From Gnetum montanum (taxonomy: Eukaryota; Streptophyta; Gnetopsida; Gnetales; Gnetaceae), in NCBI GenBank assembly GCA_015680685.1, contig MNCI01000970.1, forward strand, positions 206,734 to 270,733: a DNA stretch of 64,000 bases, given 5' to 3'. Positions 43,055-56,814 of the stretch are shown piece after piece. Both the position numbers and the translations under genes were made by a program. The notes under the pieces were generated by a model. The model was given only the letters and a program-made list of their open reading frames with translations. It ran no database searches and had not been told where the DNA came from. Each line of letters starts with the position of its first letter. Within the stretch, counting starts at the first letter, position 1.

Positions 43055-43925
43055 TGATAAAACCATTTTTTATATCAATGCAATATGATATCTACAATAT
43101 CATAGCTCAAGCTACATCATTGTTGATACAATGTCTCGAGAGCTGTGTAGCCCTATAAATATCAACACTTGGGTGCACAAACAACAACAATTTTTGTCAA
43201 CCCTTAGCAAAATTTTTGCAATTTCATTTCATAGTTTTAGCAATAGTGTGAATGCCTGCAATGTGGTGTTAAGTAGTTGACCGAATTTTTTATTCCAATA
43301 AATTGTACTTGAGCACAATTTATGACTAGTAATAAAGATCGAGACTATTTTACATCATTGCACCATGCCTTAGTTCTTTTGTTCTACTATTTACTTAGCA
43401 TAATTTTCATGCTTTTCTAGTTTAATCATTTACATTCCAAAGTACTTTACTTTTATGCTCATTAGTTAAAAGGAATGGGTACAACTCGTTTCAAGTGCTA
43501 AGTGTGATTGTTTGGTAACCCAGTAGTGGTGTTGCTTGATTCACTTAGTAGTGATTTTACTTGGTAATCCCAATGACAATTGCATAAGTCCAAGGGATGT
43601 ATAGTAAACCACAACTAGATATCCGTTACTCTATACTAAGATAGATTTGTATTTTCATCATTATTTAGACTTAGACTTTTATCTCATTTTCAATCAAGTT
43701 TACTATTAGGAGCATTAAGAGCCTTACAACATCACCTATCATATGTTTCACTAAGAGTTAAACCATACATTTGAACTTCACTAACTTAAAGTCAGAAGAC
43801 AAGGATCATGAACTTAACATAAACTCCTAGCATAATTACATTGTCCATCCATGAATTACAATATGGTTATGCACATGCAGTTGTGACTTGTATGGTAGAG
43901 TGTTGGGATACACCATCACTCATCA
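43055..43925 (+). repeat. 5' LTR of Athila-like element
   Basis: Begins TGATAAAACC and ends CACTCATCA; TATAAATA at 43154-43161. GATATC-type palindromic words lie directly upstream of the TATA. 871 bases against 852 in the 3' LTR. Confidence 0.85.
43154..43161 (+). promoter_or_regulatory. LTR TATA box
   Basis: TATAAATA in AGCCCTATAAATATC; the 3' LTR has the same box at 47753-47760. Confidence 0.7.
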
Positions 43926-43944
43926 TTGGCACCATTGTTGAGAA
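43926..43944 (+). promoter_or_regulatory. Primer-binding site, tRNA-Asp-like
   Basis: TTGGCACCATTGTTGAGAA directly follows the LTR end. Athila-type elements use TGGCGCCGTTGYCGGGGA, complementary to tRNA-Asp. The differences here are mostly CG to CA or TG, as expected from decay at methylated cytosines. Confidence 0.65.
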
Positions 43945-44079
43945 TGTATCAATGTGTGATGAGTAGTTGATCTTATAAAGTTTGTTGTATCAAAAATCAC
44001 AAAGTCTATCCTTTACATTTTTAATCAATTTTAGTAACACACACAGAGGTAGGCATCAAACACATAATATGGCTTCAAC

Positions 44080-46720
44080 ACTTAGAAAAAAACCATCACC
44101 TATCAAAGAAGTTTAAAGAAATCATGACAGAACACATGATGAAGAAGATTAGAGTGCACCGATGTAGACAAGAATTACATATGCTCACACTGATCCATAC
44201 TATCCTAATTTCACATTCATTCTTCACTAGGATGAATAGCTCAGATGGAGAGACTTGTAGTGCAACATAGTTCTACCACCAAAATGTTTCATACCATTGA
44301 TATTTCAAGCAGCCCTCATGAAGGCTAACCTAAATCATGAACAAGAGAGCTATTAAGTCATAAAGAACATGATAAGGCCATACCAGTCAATGGAGGCTCA
44401 AGCAAGAAGAAATGTCATCATGAAAACATAGTGTGAACGTGACAAAGAAAAGAAGGTACTTCATATAGTTGTCTTGGAAGAAATAAAAGATGCTTCACTT
44501 AGAGCTGAAAAGTTTTATCAAACTCATGGATCTTACTCCCACACACCAATAATACATATTAAAGATCTTGTTGATACAAAGTTAAAGTCAACTCTCGTAG
44601 AAGACATAAGAAGGAATACAAGAGACCTCAGACATAGACGAAGCACAAGGCCCAGAGCTTCTGTAGAACCAAAAGAGGATGAATCATGAAATCACAAAAG
44701 GAGAACCAACCAACACTATTCTCCAACTACCTCATCTTCCTTCTCATGTTCATCTATGGAGTCTAATAAGAAGGAACACATATCAAGAGACCATAACAAA
44801 GAAAGACAAAGAGATTATGAGATAGAGAAGTACAAAAGAAGGTATCCTAATGACAAAGAGAATGATATGAAAGATGGAGAGATAGAAATAGGCATGAGAT
44901 CAAAGAGCATTATGAGCATTAAAGGGATCACTACTACAATAGAGCTTATGAATTTGATAACTATGAAGAACCCCTACTAGCCACTCAAAGTATGATCAAT
45001 ATTAGAGAAGTTGTATATATGCCCACCATGCATGTGAAGGACAATCACATCAAGCAACTTGATATGAATAATATTCCTAAATTTGAAGGTGGATATAATG
45101 TAAATCCACAACACCACCTTCAAGCATTTTCATGATGCCTATGCCCTTTAGAATATTGAAAGTGACTAGCATAAGCTCAAGCTGTTTCCTATGACACTCA
45201 TCAAAGAGGCAGAAAGTTGGTACAAATCATTGGAATCAAAATTGATTAGAAGATTAAGTACCATGCTCAAGCTCTTTAATAACAAATATCAAACTTACTT
45301 AAGAGTGTCTAACCTCATAAAGCAAATTTAGGGATGGAAGTAAGGGACACATGAATCCCTTGATGTGGCCACGAGTAAATATCATTCTCTTCTACATACA
45401 TGACTAGGCCATGGATTCTTGTAAAAGGGAATAGCTTAGACACATTGTTGATGGGTTAAGAAATAAAACCAGAGAAACCCTTAGGGTCTACGCTTAAGGA
45501 TGATTATCAAAGATGACCATCCATTAGATACAACAGTTAATAGACCAAGTAGCAAAAGAGGAAGGAGAGTTAAAGAAGAGAGAATTAGCTGAAGAATATA
45601 ATTGAGATCCATTAATCAGAAAATGATATACTTGAATGTGTGACAAGTAGGAAGAAGAAACTTTGGAAGATGTAATTCAAAAAAAAGCTCTACCAATCCA
45701 CAAATCGGTCAATGATATAGCAGCAAAGGTAGAGAAAATGTGGAACTTAGTGGGTGAGAAGTTTGCTACATCTTTTAAAATAATAGAAGAAAGAAGTAAA
45801 CAAGCATTCAATAAAGGCAAAGATAAGAAGAAGAGAAGAGATCATGGATGAGAAGATTATAAGCAAAAAGGAAAAGTTGCTATAGTTGAGGAGTGTACTA
45901 ACTCTAGTTTAGAAGATGATGAAAGATGCAAGGTGTGCTAGTATGAACATCCAAAGGGATGTTGCCCTATTATGGACCACTTGTAGGAGTCTGGAGCATA
46001 TGCACTCAACCTAAGGTTTGTCTAAAAGCATATGCCAAGACAGTTATCTTATACTCAAGGTAATCTCAAATAGTCCTCCCAACCAACCTACTACCCAAGC
46101 AAAGCCTATCCTTAATCACAAGAGCAATATTAGCAGTAGTGGCAACAACCCCAAGCATGGTCAATGCCACCACTAAGGCAACAATATCCATATAGGCAAC
46201 CAAATCCTTATGGATATTATGTACAATGTCTAATCTCTACGGGGAATGCTTCAATTTATACTTCTTCTATTATTATCCACCTGAGTATTATAGACCTACT
46301 ACTCTAAGGATGGATTCCAATCTCTACACACATCAACCAGCAGTTGGTCCATCAAACCAACCTTCCAATTCTCTACCATCAATGCCACCACTAGCCATGA
46401 AAGGGAAGCTACCATCACAACCATAGCATAAGAACTCAACAAGGGTAGTAAACATGCAAGAGGAGGTAATAATGAATGAACATCGATCCAAGAAACATTC
46501 ATTCTTCCGAACAAGTCCAAAAAGGTTCAAAGAATGGGAAATCCATCTACATCAACTGCATCTACACACACTCCTCTAGGGAATACTAGGCTTCCATCTT
46601 CTACCAATTCAAATCTAACTACTATCATGCTTACCCAAATCATCACACATTGGATAAAGGTGGGAGCACTTCCCCAAAAAAGAACATATCTAGGAAGTTC
46701 TTTAATATATCTCTAAATAG
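44080..46720 (+). pseudogene. Degraded gag and gag-pol linker
   Basis: Fragments in several frames. IKQLDMNNIPKFEGGYNVNP (about 45050-45110) is the start of the gypsy gag core. A lysine-rich region lies at 45660-45850. ERCKVC and YEHPKGCCPI (about 45925-45970) look like a cysteine motif. Pro/Gln-rich low-complexity sequence follows (46000-46400). Stops and shifts throughout. Confidence 0.65.
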
Positions 46721-47279
46721 TAGGTCACAAACCGTGCAAGGCTTTAATTGATTCTAGGTCATGAGTTAACTTAATTTCATAGGATATGTACAAGGCTATG
46801 AATCTTCCACCATTAAGAAAAAGCAATATCTGATTAGAGCTTCAGTTAATCACTATCCCACTCAAATAGGTGGATGATGTCATCACCACCATTAGTGGCT
46901 ACTCCTACCCTACCAATTTCCTGGTAATTCATGTGAGAAAAAACAAGGGAGAGTTTCCTATAATAATGGAAAGGGCATGACTTAGCACTATGGATGCTAA
47001 GCTTGGGCTTAGAGATTTGTCCTTGGAGATTTCCAAGGAAGATGAAGCTAGCATTATACAAAAATGTCAAGTTCCATATATCGCATACAACGATAAAAAA
47101 TGCAACTACATGTGGAGAATTTGGGTTGTTAAACAAGGAAAAAGTACAACATGCAATTAATGTCTAGAAGAAATGTGTATGCAATAGTGTCTATATGTGG
47201 AAACCACTAAAGAAGAAGGCACCTAGTGGTTGATCACTAATAAAGAAATAGAATCTAAAATATACATGAAACCAACCAA

Positions 47280-47665
47280 TCAAATCATAAGTGCCTATGT
47301 TGAGGAAATAGATAAGTTGGAAGAGTTATGATGGAAACATCCCTATACACATTCATACTAGGAAGAAGATATTGAATAGGGACATTTAGAGATCCTAGAT
47401 AAGTTTGAGCTTGAACCATTACAATTAAAATCCCTACTACATGTGTTAGAATATGCCTTTCTAAACAACAAAAAATTATTAGTCATAAACACCAACCTTG
47501 ATAAAGACCAGAAGAAGATATTATTGGAAGTAGTCAATAAATGGCCAACAACATTCGCATGGTTTTACAATAAGATAATAGGCATTGATCCATGAATTTT
47601 TTAACATCAAATATACATAGATCTAGTTGTCAAGCCATGCCACCAACCTCAGAGAAGTCTCAAAG
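47280..47665 (+). pseudogene. Truncated RT start
   Basis: The frame contains LLVINTNLDKDQKKILLEVV, KWPTTFAWFYNKIIGIDP and a following QPQRSLK, homologous to 52570-52760 in the other element (VINKWPTTFTWSYPKFIGI, QPQQRLNP). The match ends exactly at the 3' LTR, marking the deletion point. Confidence 0.75.
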
Positions 47666-48517
47666 TGATATCATATCTATGATTTTGTATCAACGATATC
47701 ATAGCTCATGCTACATCATCATTGATATGATGTGTTGGGAGTTGTGTAGCCCTATAAATACCAACACTTGGGTGCACAAACAACAATAATTGTCATTCTA
47801 CCCTTAGCGAAATTCTTGCAATTTCATTTTGTAGTTTTAGTGATAGCGTGAATGCTTGTAATGTGGTGTTAAGTAGTTGACCGGAGTTTTTATTTGAGTA
47901 AATTGTGCTTGGAAATAGTTTATGACTGCCAATAATGATCAAGACTATTTTACATCATTGCAGCATTGCTTAATTCTTTTGTTCTACTGTTTACTTAGCA
48001 TAATTTTCTTGCTTTCCTAGTTTAATCATTTACATTCCAAAGTACTTTACGTTTATGTTCATTAGTTAAGTGGAATGGCTACAATTGGTTTCAAGTGCTA
48101 AGTGTGATAACCTAGTAGTGGTGTTGCTTGATTCTTTCAGTAGTGATTCCACTTGGTAATCCTAATGACAATCACATAAGTCCAAGGCATGTATGGTAAA
48201 CCAGGACTGGATATCCATTGCTCTAAGCTAGAATAGATTTGTATTTTCATCATTATTTAGACCTAGACCTTTATCTCATTTTCAATCATGTTTACCATTA
48301 GGAGCATTAAGAGCCTTACAACATCACCTATCATATGCCTCATTGAGAGTTAAACCATACATTTGAACTTCACAAAATTAAAGTGGAAAGACAAAGATCA
48401 TGGACTTAACATCAACTCCTAGCATAATTACATTGTCCATCCATGTATTACGATCTAGTCATGCACATTCACTCATGACTTGTATGGTAGAGTGTTGGGA
48501 TATGCCATCACTCATCA
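47666..48517 (+). repeat. 3' LTR of Athila-like element
   Basis: Starts TGATATCATATC, has TATA at 47753-47760 and ends CACTCATCA. It aligns with the 5' LTR along its length; the first 50 bases (the palindromic part) are the most different. Confidence 0.85.
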
Positions 48518-48522
48518 CTTAT
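48518..48522. repeat. Target-site duplication CTTAT, right copy
   Basis: Identical to 43050-43054; the LINE text resumes after it (CATAGTGAAAAAGG). Confidence 0.9.
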
Positions 48523-50085
48523 CATAGTGAAAAAGGTGATTTTAGACTTTGTAATATTTATGTTTCTAATAATTTGAAAGATCAATCAAAGGTTTGGAAA
48601 TATCTTCTATCTTTACCTAAAGTCTTTTAGACTATTAGAGATGATTTCAATATGGTCAAAAGTCATTTAGATAAACTTAGTGATCTTACTCCTAATAAGT
48701 CTTCTTTAGAAAAAGAAGCTTTGTACAATTTCAAAGAAAAATATTTTCTTTCTTATGTTTGTTCTTTATTCTCATTTCATTTTAATGAGAAGTATTATAT
48801 TTGGTATAATTCTTAATAAGAAAATGATAGAATTTATTGTCAACCTAATAAATTTTACATCTCTAATAGTTTCTTTTGGAAGCTTACAAGGAAAGTAGAA
48901 GTGCTTACAAATGCTACTTTTTCAAATCATTTTCCTATTAGCATTGTTCTCTTTGAAATTAATTCATCATTTCAAAAGCATGAGATTTTTCGTATGAATG
49001 CTAATATGTTCATAGGACCTAGTGGAAAAAATATTTTAAAAACTTTACAAAATGCAGATAAAAGCCTACTATGATATTGTTTGAATTGACAAGTGGTGCT
49101 AAACTACTTGTAGAGTCAGAAATTATATTAGATGGTTTGGAGAACAATTTCCTAAGCATAAGCATCTAGTTGAAGGATATCTTACGTATTTTATAAAGCC
49201 AGTGCAAATTCCTTTAAACTAGAATTCCTTTTATTTTGAAATTCAAAAATCATTGACTAAAGCTTGTTATGCTAAATAATGTTAGAATGCTTTTGAAGCT
49301 AAAAGTGCTCTTATTAAAAGTCGCATGGGTTGGCTAAAAATTAAAGATGAACTTTGCAATTAATTTTTTAAATTTCTAAAAGGAAAGGGTCAAATACCTA
49401 AGCTAGACATGATATTCTATAAATGCCACTATTAATAAGATGGATCAACAACTATTAGAATGGATAAAAATTTTTGATCTTCTAATTTGTAATGTCTTTG
49501 TTAGATTTCCTCATTTTCCATCAATTACTTTCACAAGACCTCAAGGTAACTCTTGTATTAATTTACTTTTATGTTCTTATAAAGATATTAATTTTATTAA
49601 GGACTTAAAAGTTGAAGAAGATTTAGTGTAGTCTTACCATCATCATGTAGACTTTTTGTTGTAAATTCAAATTATTTCTCAAACAATAAAACAAAAATAA
49701 AAAAAAGTTTAAGTATAGACTCATCCCATAAGTTAAGAAAATTATATGAATGTAGCACATAAAAAATGAACTCTTGAAAGATGACATAAGAAGCTTGAAT
49801 AGATTTGGCTTATAACAATTAAGCAAGTTGTAGATTCATAATAAAAAGGTGCTCAGAAGGCTTGGTTTGATGAAGATTGCATGTAGGCTAGATAGAATAT
49901 TAAAAATGAAAATAAGAATCACAAATAAAGTTTAGTTAAGGCATATAAAAGATTGATTAAAATCAAGAGAAGGAATATTTTTCTTCCACCACTAAAGAGG
50001 AACCTAGACAGTTTTTGTAATGTTTTCATCATAAATCCTCTTCATTATTTAAATTTTTTAAAAAGAAAAATATTGGTAGTTTTTA
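48523..50085 (+). pseudogene. LINE copy A, right part (endonuclease and linker)
   Basis: Continues copy A: SEKGDFRLCNIYVSNNLKDQ, then RDDFNMVKSHLDKL, the GDFN-type endonuclease block with its first residue changed. Later come ITFTRPQGNSCINLLLCSYK (49530-49590) and AWFDEDC (49860), the linker before RT. No polymerase domain follows. Confidence 0.75.
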
Positions 50086-50089
50086 GTAG

Positions 50090-50945
50090 GCACAAATAAA
50101 ATCTTTTTTTAATAAGTTCTCAACCTTTTACTAATCCTTTCAATTCTAAATGTACCAGTAAACTGTTGATATCTAAAGAGAATTCCTCTTTATAAAAAAA
50201 ATTCAATAGGAACCAATAATGAAGATACGCATGTAGATGGATTTTACTTAGTGTAAAATAAAACGAAAAGGTTTGTATATACTACTTTCAATTTAATAAC
50301 CCCAAAGGTATCATCTTCTTTTCCTACTTCTACTACTATTCAAAATATTTTTTATCAAGTAATGTTTTTTCAATTATTATTTATATGGATTGTGAGATAA
50401 ATGTTGAGCTTGAAAAATCAAGGATGGAGGCCTCCTTCCTCACATCTAAATGTTAGTTTTATCATGAAATGGTTGAGGCCTCTCTGATAGGTCCTGAGCA
50501 AAGATTGTTGGGGAGTATCTTACAAATTAACATTTATGTCCAAATTTTTTTTTCTTACAAGAAATCAAGATTTCATCTCATGATATTAATTTTGTTAGTA
50601 AATGCATTTTAAAAAATTTGTTTGTTTTTTCTAGTGCTCATGAAGTTAATAAAAGAAGTATTGCTATTTTTGTTAATAAAATTTAAGCTAGAAAAGTTTT
50701 GAATTTTGGTCTTGACAACCTTGGAAGAGTTACTTGGATTACTTGTCATAGTGAAAAAGGTGACTTTGAACATTGTAATATTTATGTTTCTAATACTTTG
50801 AAAGATTGATTAGAGGTTTGAAAATATTTTCTATCTTTTCCTAAAGTTCCTTGGACTATTGGAGGTGATTTCAATATGGTTGAAAGTCATTTAAATAAAC
50901 TTGATGGTATTCCTCCTAAAATGTCTTTTTAAGAAAGAGAAGATT
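50090..50945 (+). pseudogene. LINE copy B
   Basis: Homologous to copy A from 42370 onward, including an endonuclease block TIGGDFNMVESHLNKL (about 50855-50905) that keeps the GGDFN motif. It breaks at 50945 where the second gypsy interior begins. It provides the uninterrupted insertion site for the LTR element in copy A. Confidence 0.75.
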
Positions 50946-53900
50946 AGTGTAAGGGCAAAGCTACTATCATAGAGGAGATTGTGGAATTCGAATTAGATGA
51001 TGATGGTGGGTGTGACATTTGCCAATATGAACATCCTAAGGGATGTTACCTTATTGTTTCACACTTGTAGGAATCTCGGGTGTACGTTCTAAATCCTAGA
51101 TTAGAAAGAAAGTAAGCACCCAAAAGATTGCCTTATCCTTAAGGCAATTCCACCAACAAGAAGCTTATTATCCAAGTGGAGCTTCACCATAATTGTTTGA
51201 GCAATATCATTAGTGGCAGCACCCACAGTCATGGGGGATTCCACCATCAGAGGTAGCAGTACCCTTATAGACAACCTAATCCATACGGGTTCTATGTTTA
51301 GCAACCCATGTCTCCATGTGACTCTTCTAGTCATGCCTCATCCCAACATCACTACTAGCCTCCTAAGTATTACAAAGCTCATTCTTCATTTTCCAAAAGG
51401 AAATCTTCATATCCGTATCATCCTCCTCATCCTTCTACCCATGTTGCTCCACCTTCAACCCAATTACCACTTGCTCCATCAACGTGGGGCAAAATTCTTG
51501 CTTAGTTGTAACAACATAACATTACCAAGGCTATTAACTTACAACTAGCTCCTCAATTGAGTGGTTCGGAAACTAAATCCAAAAGAAGACAATTTTTTTG
51601 AACTAGTAGTCCTACAAAGCCCTTATAGACTCATGCAATTGATAACCTTGCTTCTTCCTCATCCTCTGCATCCAATCCACTTGAGTTCCCTTCAAACCAA
51701 ACACCTCCTAAAGTGCATACCATCATGCTAACCCATGTAGTAATTAACTGGATAAAGGTTGGTTACCTTTCTAGGAAATGAATAAATCTTGGGAGTCCCT
51801 TAATCTATTTGCAAATCACTAGGAATGAGCCACACAAGGATCTTCTTGATTTACGTTTTTGTGTTAATTTGATTTCTTATGAGATGTACAAAGCTTGGAA
51901 CCTACCTCCACTCAAGAAGAGCAACATTCATCTTAAGTTGGTAGATTAGTCCATTACTATTCCCTTGGGACTAGTGGAGGCTATTGTGACCATCATCTAT
52001 GGTTAGTCCTATCTTGCTGACTTCCTAGTGATCTGTGTTGATAATTGCAAGGAGGACTTTCCAATCATCGTGGGAAGGGCTTGGCTAAGTACCATTAATG
52101 CATAGTTGGGCATTAGAGATCTTTTCTTGGAGATTTTCAATGAAAATGCATTTGGAAAGATCGAGAAGAAGAGAGTTCCATGCATCATGTACAATGATAC
52201 AGGGTGCAACTGTGTGTAGAAACTATGGGCCATAACAAGTACATCAATCACATCATGTAGATAGTGTATAGATGAATTAGAAATTCAAAGGTACTTGTAC
52301 ACAATAACCACAAAATAGGAGGGTACCCAATGGCTAATAGTTGATCTTGAAAGTAGCAGACTTTGCGTGGAACCAACTAAGAGCTTAATGAGTGCCTATG
52401 TTGAAGGCATGGATGAACTGGAGCGAGTTCATCGCCAACGCTTCAATGATGAACCTAATAACACTTATTGGGAAGAGTTGGAAATCCATGAAAATTTTAA
52501 GTAAGAGCCCTTAGAGTTGAAAACTCTACTTGCCAACATGAAGTATGCATTTCTAAAAAATGGCAAGCCAATGATAATCAATGCCAACCTTGCTTCCAAG
52601 CAAAAAGAGATGTTGTTGAAGGTGATTAACAAATGGCCAACAACCTTTACTTGGTCATATCCTAAATTCATTGGGATTATTCCTAGGATATGCCAACATC
52701 ACATGTATACTTATCCTTCCATCAAGCTAAAGAGACAACCACAACAACGGTTGAACCCTAAGTTGAAGCAAATCATAAAGGAGGAGATTGAACAACTCCT
52801 TAAGGTGGGATTCATCTATCCCATTATGTATAGTGAGTGGATTAGTTCACTTGTGATTGTGCCAAAGAGAGGTAACAAGTGGAGGGTATGTATTGACTTT
52901 AGGTTGTTGAACATGACAACTAACAAAGATCATTTCCCGTGGCCATTTGTGAACCAAGTGTTGGACACTATCTCTAGGAATTGCTTTTATAGCTTTCTAG
53001 ATGGTTATAGTGGCTATAACTAGATCCAAATTGCACCAGAGGATTAGGCCAAAACTACATTCACAAGTCCCTGGGGGAATTTTGGATACAACAAGATGCC
53101 TTTTGGTCTGTGCAATGCCCTTGTAACCTTTCAACACCTTATCCTTAGCATTTTTTAACAATAGATTAGTAGCGGGGTGGAAGTCTTCATGAATCACTTC
53201 TCCACCTATGGTGCTATGTTTGAGCAAGCCCTAGACCACCTTGAGTAAGTGCTTAAAATGTGTGTGAAGACTAATCTTTAGCTTAATTGGTAAAAGAGCT
53301 AGTTGATGGTCTAGGAGGGCATTGTGTTGGGGCATAGAATTTTGCAAGTAGGGATTGAGGCGAATCCTAAAAATATTAGGCTCATCTAAGGAATTATTCA
53401 TCAACCAAAAACCATTAAAGATGTCCAGTCATTTCTTAGACACACTAGCTACTACTAGTAATTCATAGAATTTCTCTAAGATCGCTAAACCATTGGTGAA
53501 GTTGACGAAGAAAGATGCTTTGTTCGTATGGACTGAGGAATGCAAAAAGCATTGAATTATGTCTTAGGAGTCATGCCCACATAGTTGGATGACTAGAAAC
53601 ATCCATATTACATCCACTACATGAGTAGAAGCATTGTGGGTGCATAGGTCAACTACACCACAACAAAGAAAGAGCTAATGGTAGTGGTGTATGCATGGAG
53701 AAGTTCAAGCACTATGTGCTTGCCTACAAGGTCTTTGTGCACATAGACCACAGTGCAACCTACTTCTTGATGAACAAACTAATGGTGAGCCCTCATGTCA
53801 TACAATGGTTGGTGATCTTATAGAAATTTGATCTCATGATGCTAGATTGAAAGGGGACTGAGAATGTGGTTGCTAACCACTTGTCTTAGTTGCTATAGGA

Positions 53901-55219
53901 TAACAAAGAGGAGAAGAGTCCACTTTTTGATCAATTTCTTAATTAAATTCTCTTTGCTAGTGTGATAAATGAACAAGTGCCTACTGAACCTACATGGTGC
54001 AATGGAAACCTCACTTATCTTCTCACTCAAGAGATGCCACAAGAGTTAGACCATTAGAAGAAACAATAGTTTCTTCATCAGGCCAAACACTTCATGGAGA
54101 TTAAAAAATACCTTTACAAAATTTGAGCCTTACAACATCACCTAAATGATGTGTTCTTGATGCAAACCAACTGTGCATTCTCTAATATTCTCATGAGGGT
54201 CCTTGTGGGGGACACTATGCTAGGAGATGCATGCCCATTAAGATCCTGATGGTAGGGTATTATTGGCCAACACTCTTTAGGGGCACCCACAACTTCATCA
54301 ACTCTTGTGACCACTGTCACTATGATGGTGGGATGACCACTCAAATGGAGGGATCTCAATAGTGGATCTAGTTAGTGGAACCCTTTAACATTTGGGACAT
54401 TAACTTCATGGATCCCATCACACACATGTTGAATAGAAAGATGTACATCATAGTCGTTATTGAGTGTTGTACGAAATGGGAAAAAGCAGCAGCCATCACT
54501 GACTGTACATTCTCTAATACTACTTAGGTTGTACAACAAAATGTTCTAAACAAGTTTGGGGTGCCACATTCACTAATTTTTGAAAATGGAATTCATTTTA
54601 TAGGCTTAACCTTTTGAAAACTCATGTAACACTTGGGGGTAGAACATAAATTAACAACTATCATCCCCAAAGCAACAGTCAAGCAGAGGTTACTAATAGG
54701 GAGATCTTTAAAATCCTAATGAGAATAATTAGCAAATATAAGAGAGACTAGAACACAAAACTCAATGATGCCCTTTAGGCCTACCACTCTACATGGAAAC
54801 TCCCTATAGGCTACTCTCCCTATGAGCTAGTGTACAGAAAATTGCCAACTCTTCTAATCCAATCCAAGCTTTGTACACTTTCAACAACTTGTCACCTTGA
54901 TCTTGACCTAAGCCTATAATAGAAAGAAAGAATGATGAACTTGAATGTGCTAGACAAGAATAGATTGATGGCCCTATCCTTGAATGAAGTGCATAAGGCA
55001 TTCACCAAAATATGCATTGACCTTATAATAAGGAAGGTAAAATTTCAACTTGGAGACAAGGTCCTTTACTGGAACCCCACACATGTACCACAAAAGACTA
55101 AGTCCCAAACATTGTGGGAAGGGCCTTATGTCATTTACAAAACCTTTCCTTTTAGGGCCACATTAATCTACAAACCTAAAAGCCAAACAAGAAGTAATTG
55201 GTCAACACACAAAAGATAA
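50946..55219 (+). pseudogene. Gypsy (Athila-like) gag-pol interior without LTRs
   Basis: In order: gag end with CDICQYEHPKGCY (51005); Ser/Pro/His-rich linker (51230-51700); protease-side region LISYEMYKAWNLPPLKKSN (51870); RT from 52517 with QPQQRLNPKL, SLVIVPKRGNKWRVCIDFRL and FLDGYSGYN; RNase H (about 53550-53900); integrase (54140-54900, INNYHPQSNSQAEVTNREIF); and an integrase C-terminal frame 54932-55219 (LWEGPYVIYKTFPFRATLIY). Stops are frequent and mostly TAG where Gln or Trp is expected. No LTR flanks it directly; the left end abuts LINE copy B. Confidence 0.85.
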
Positions 55220-56800
55220 CACCTTTCCATGAGCCCAAAAGAGCTAGTGCAGGCAACACCTCATCAGATGGATACCCTTGCTCAATATTTTTGATCTCTT
55301 CCTTCCAACTTAGTCATGTGGGAGATGACCATCTATGCTGATCAATTACATGACTCAATTTTTACACTTTTTGTTTTACACTTTGTTATTTTTACACTTT
55401 TTGTTTTACACTTGTTTTTATCATTTTTTATTTTACACCATCGTTAGTACGTTTTATCTTTCTTGAATAATTTACAATTTATTTTATATTTTACCTTATT
55501 ATGGTTTGATTTTTCTTATGTTTCTAATAAATTACTTTATTGCCAACAGGACACAGTGATGCTATATCTATTTACTAATTGTGATTTGTGCTTACTATTT
55601 TTGATTGTTAATGTCTGGTTTCTCTCTTTGAATTTTGATATTGATAACTAAGATAAAGTTTCTTTTTCATGGAATAGGCAGTGAGTCCATGTCATCCATC
55701 CATCCACAACAATTTATGGTGTTCCTAGTTTTGGAAATATGAGGTCCCATTTTCATTAATGAAACTTTAACGAACTCGTGACCTTGGTAGTTTTCAAACT
55801 TGGGAAAAATCAAATGAATTGATAAGGGTGTGACTTCAAGGGGAATCAATGCTCTCTGTACTTACCCAACCTCTTAAGTGCATGAGTGTTTTCATGGATT
55901 TCTTACCATTCCATGTCGACTAATAATAAGAAGTTAATAAGTCTTTGCATTGTGTGGTTCCCATCCAAAAATCCATAAATCATAAAATACAAAAAAAATG
56001 ATGGAAATTCAAAGCACACCCCTTAGACAAAAATAATGGGCTATAAGCATTGATTATGGAACTAGAAAGACATGTTACCCATTCCTAAAGGTCCCTTCTA
56101 ACTAAGGCCCTTTCTCACTTCTCACTTCTCTTTTCTTCTCAAATAAGGAATAGTGATTGATCTATGGGGGCATTCTTGTATCTTGAGGGGGTGGATTGAT
56201 CCTAGAGTATTGATGCGAAGTCACTGAAAGTGGTTGGTTCTAATTTGGACTAAGGATGGACTTTAACAAGTCATTTAACCATCAAATCCACAAGGGGCTT
56301 CATGTGACCATGATTAAGAACTCCATTCCACTTCCTCTCTCATTCACCAATGCTTCACATTTTTCACCTCACTGTCAATTTTCATATCTTGTTCAATGTC
56401 TTAGTTTGATATGTTAAAATTCTTAGGTAGATTCTTCTGAATTTGGTCCTAAACTTTTCATAACCATTAATCAACTTTGGTGTCCACAAACTCCTTGGTT
56501 TGAGAATATGTAAGGGCAAAAATAACATGAGCCTGCTATAGAGAGGACCACTTGCATGTCTCTTAGTTGGGTTAGTTAAGTCCCTTATCCTTAGGCATTT
56601 TTGCAATCAACTCATTCCACATTCCTGATGGATTGCATCCAACAGTGCACTCCTTAATGGCATTTTCTTCATCAAAATCCCATTCTCCAATTTCTATGCA
56701 TTAATGAGTCCTCTTATAGTATTTCATCATGTTCAAATCTTTTTTGGCTCTTCATACACCCCAATTTCATGTTAAAATTCCTTGTATCTTTCGAAATATT
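55220..56800. other. Non-coding stretch, likely decayed element 3' region
   Basis: Holds a 30-base direct repeat (TTTACACTTTTTGTTTTACA at 55361 and 55391). No coding motif seen. It may include the remains of the 3' LTR of the preceding interior, but I cannot find LTR ends. Confidence 0.4.
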
Positions 56801-56814
56801 TCAAGTGAAAAATT

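Larger units (their letters stand above)
43055..48517 (+). mobile_element. Athila-like LTR retrotransposon with internal deletion
   Basis: Direct LTRs 43055-43925 and 47666-48517, TSD CTTAT, and a primer-binding site directly after the 5' LTR. The interior holds a decayed gag, a protease-side region and only the first part of RT. The RT text stops at QPQRSLK and the 3' LTR follows at once, so RNase H and integrase are missing. It is non-autonomous. The family is judged from the tRNA-Asp-like PBS and from gag and RT wording. Confidence 0.85.
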
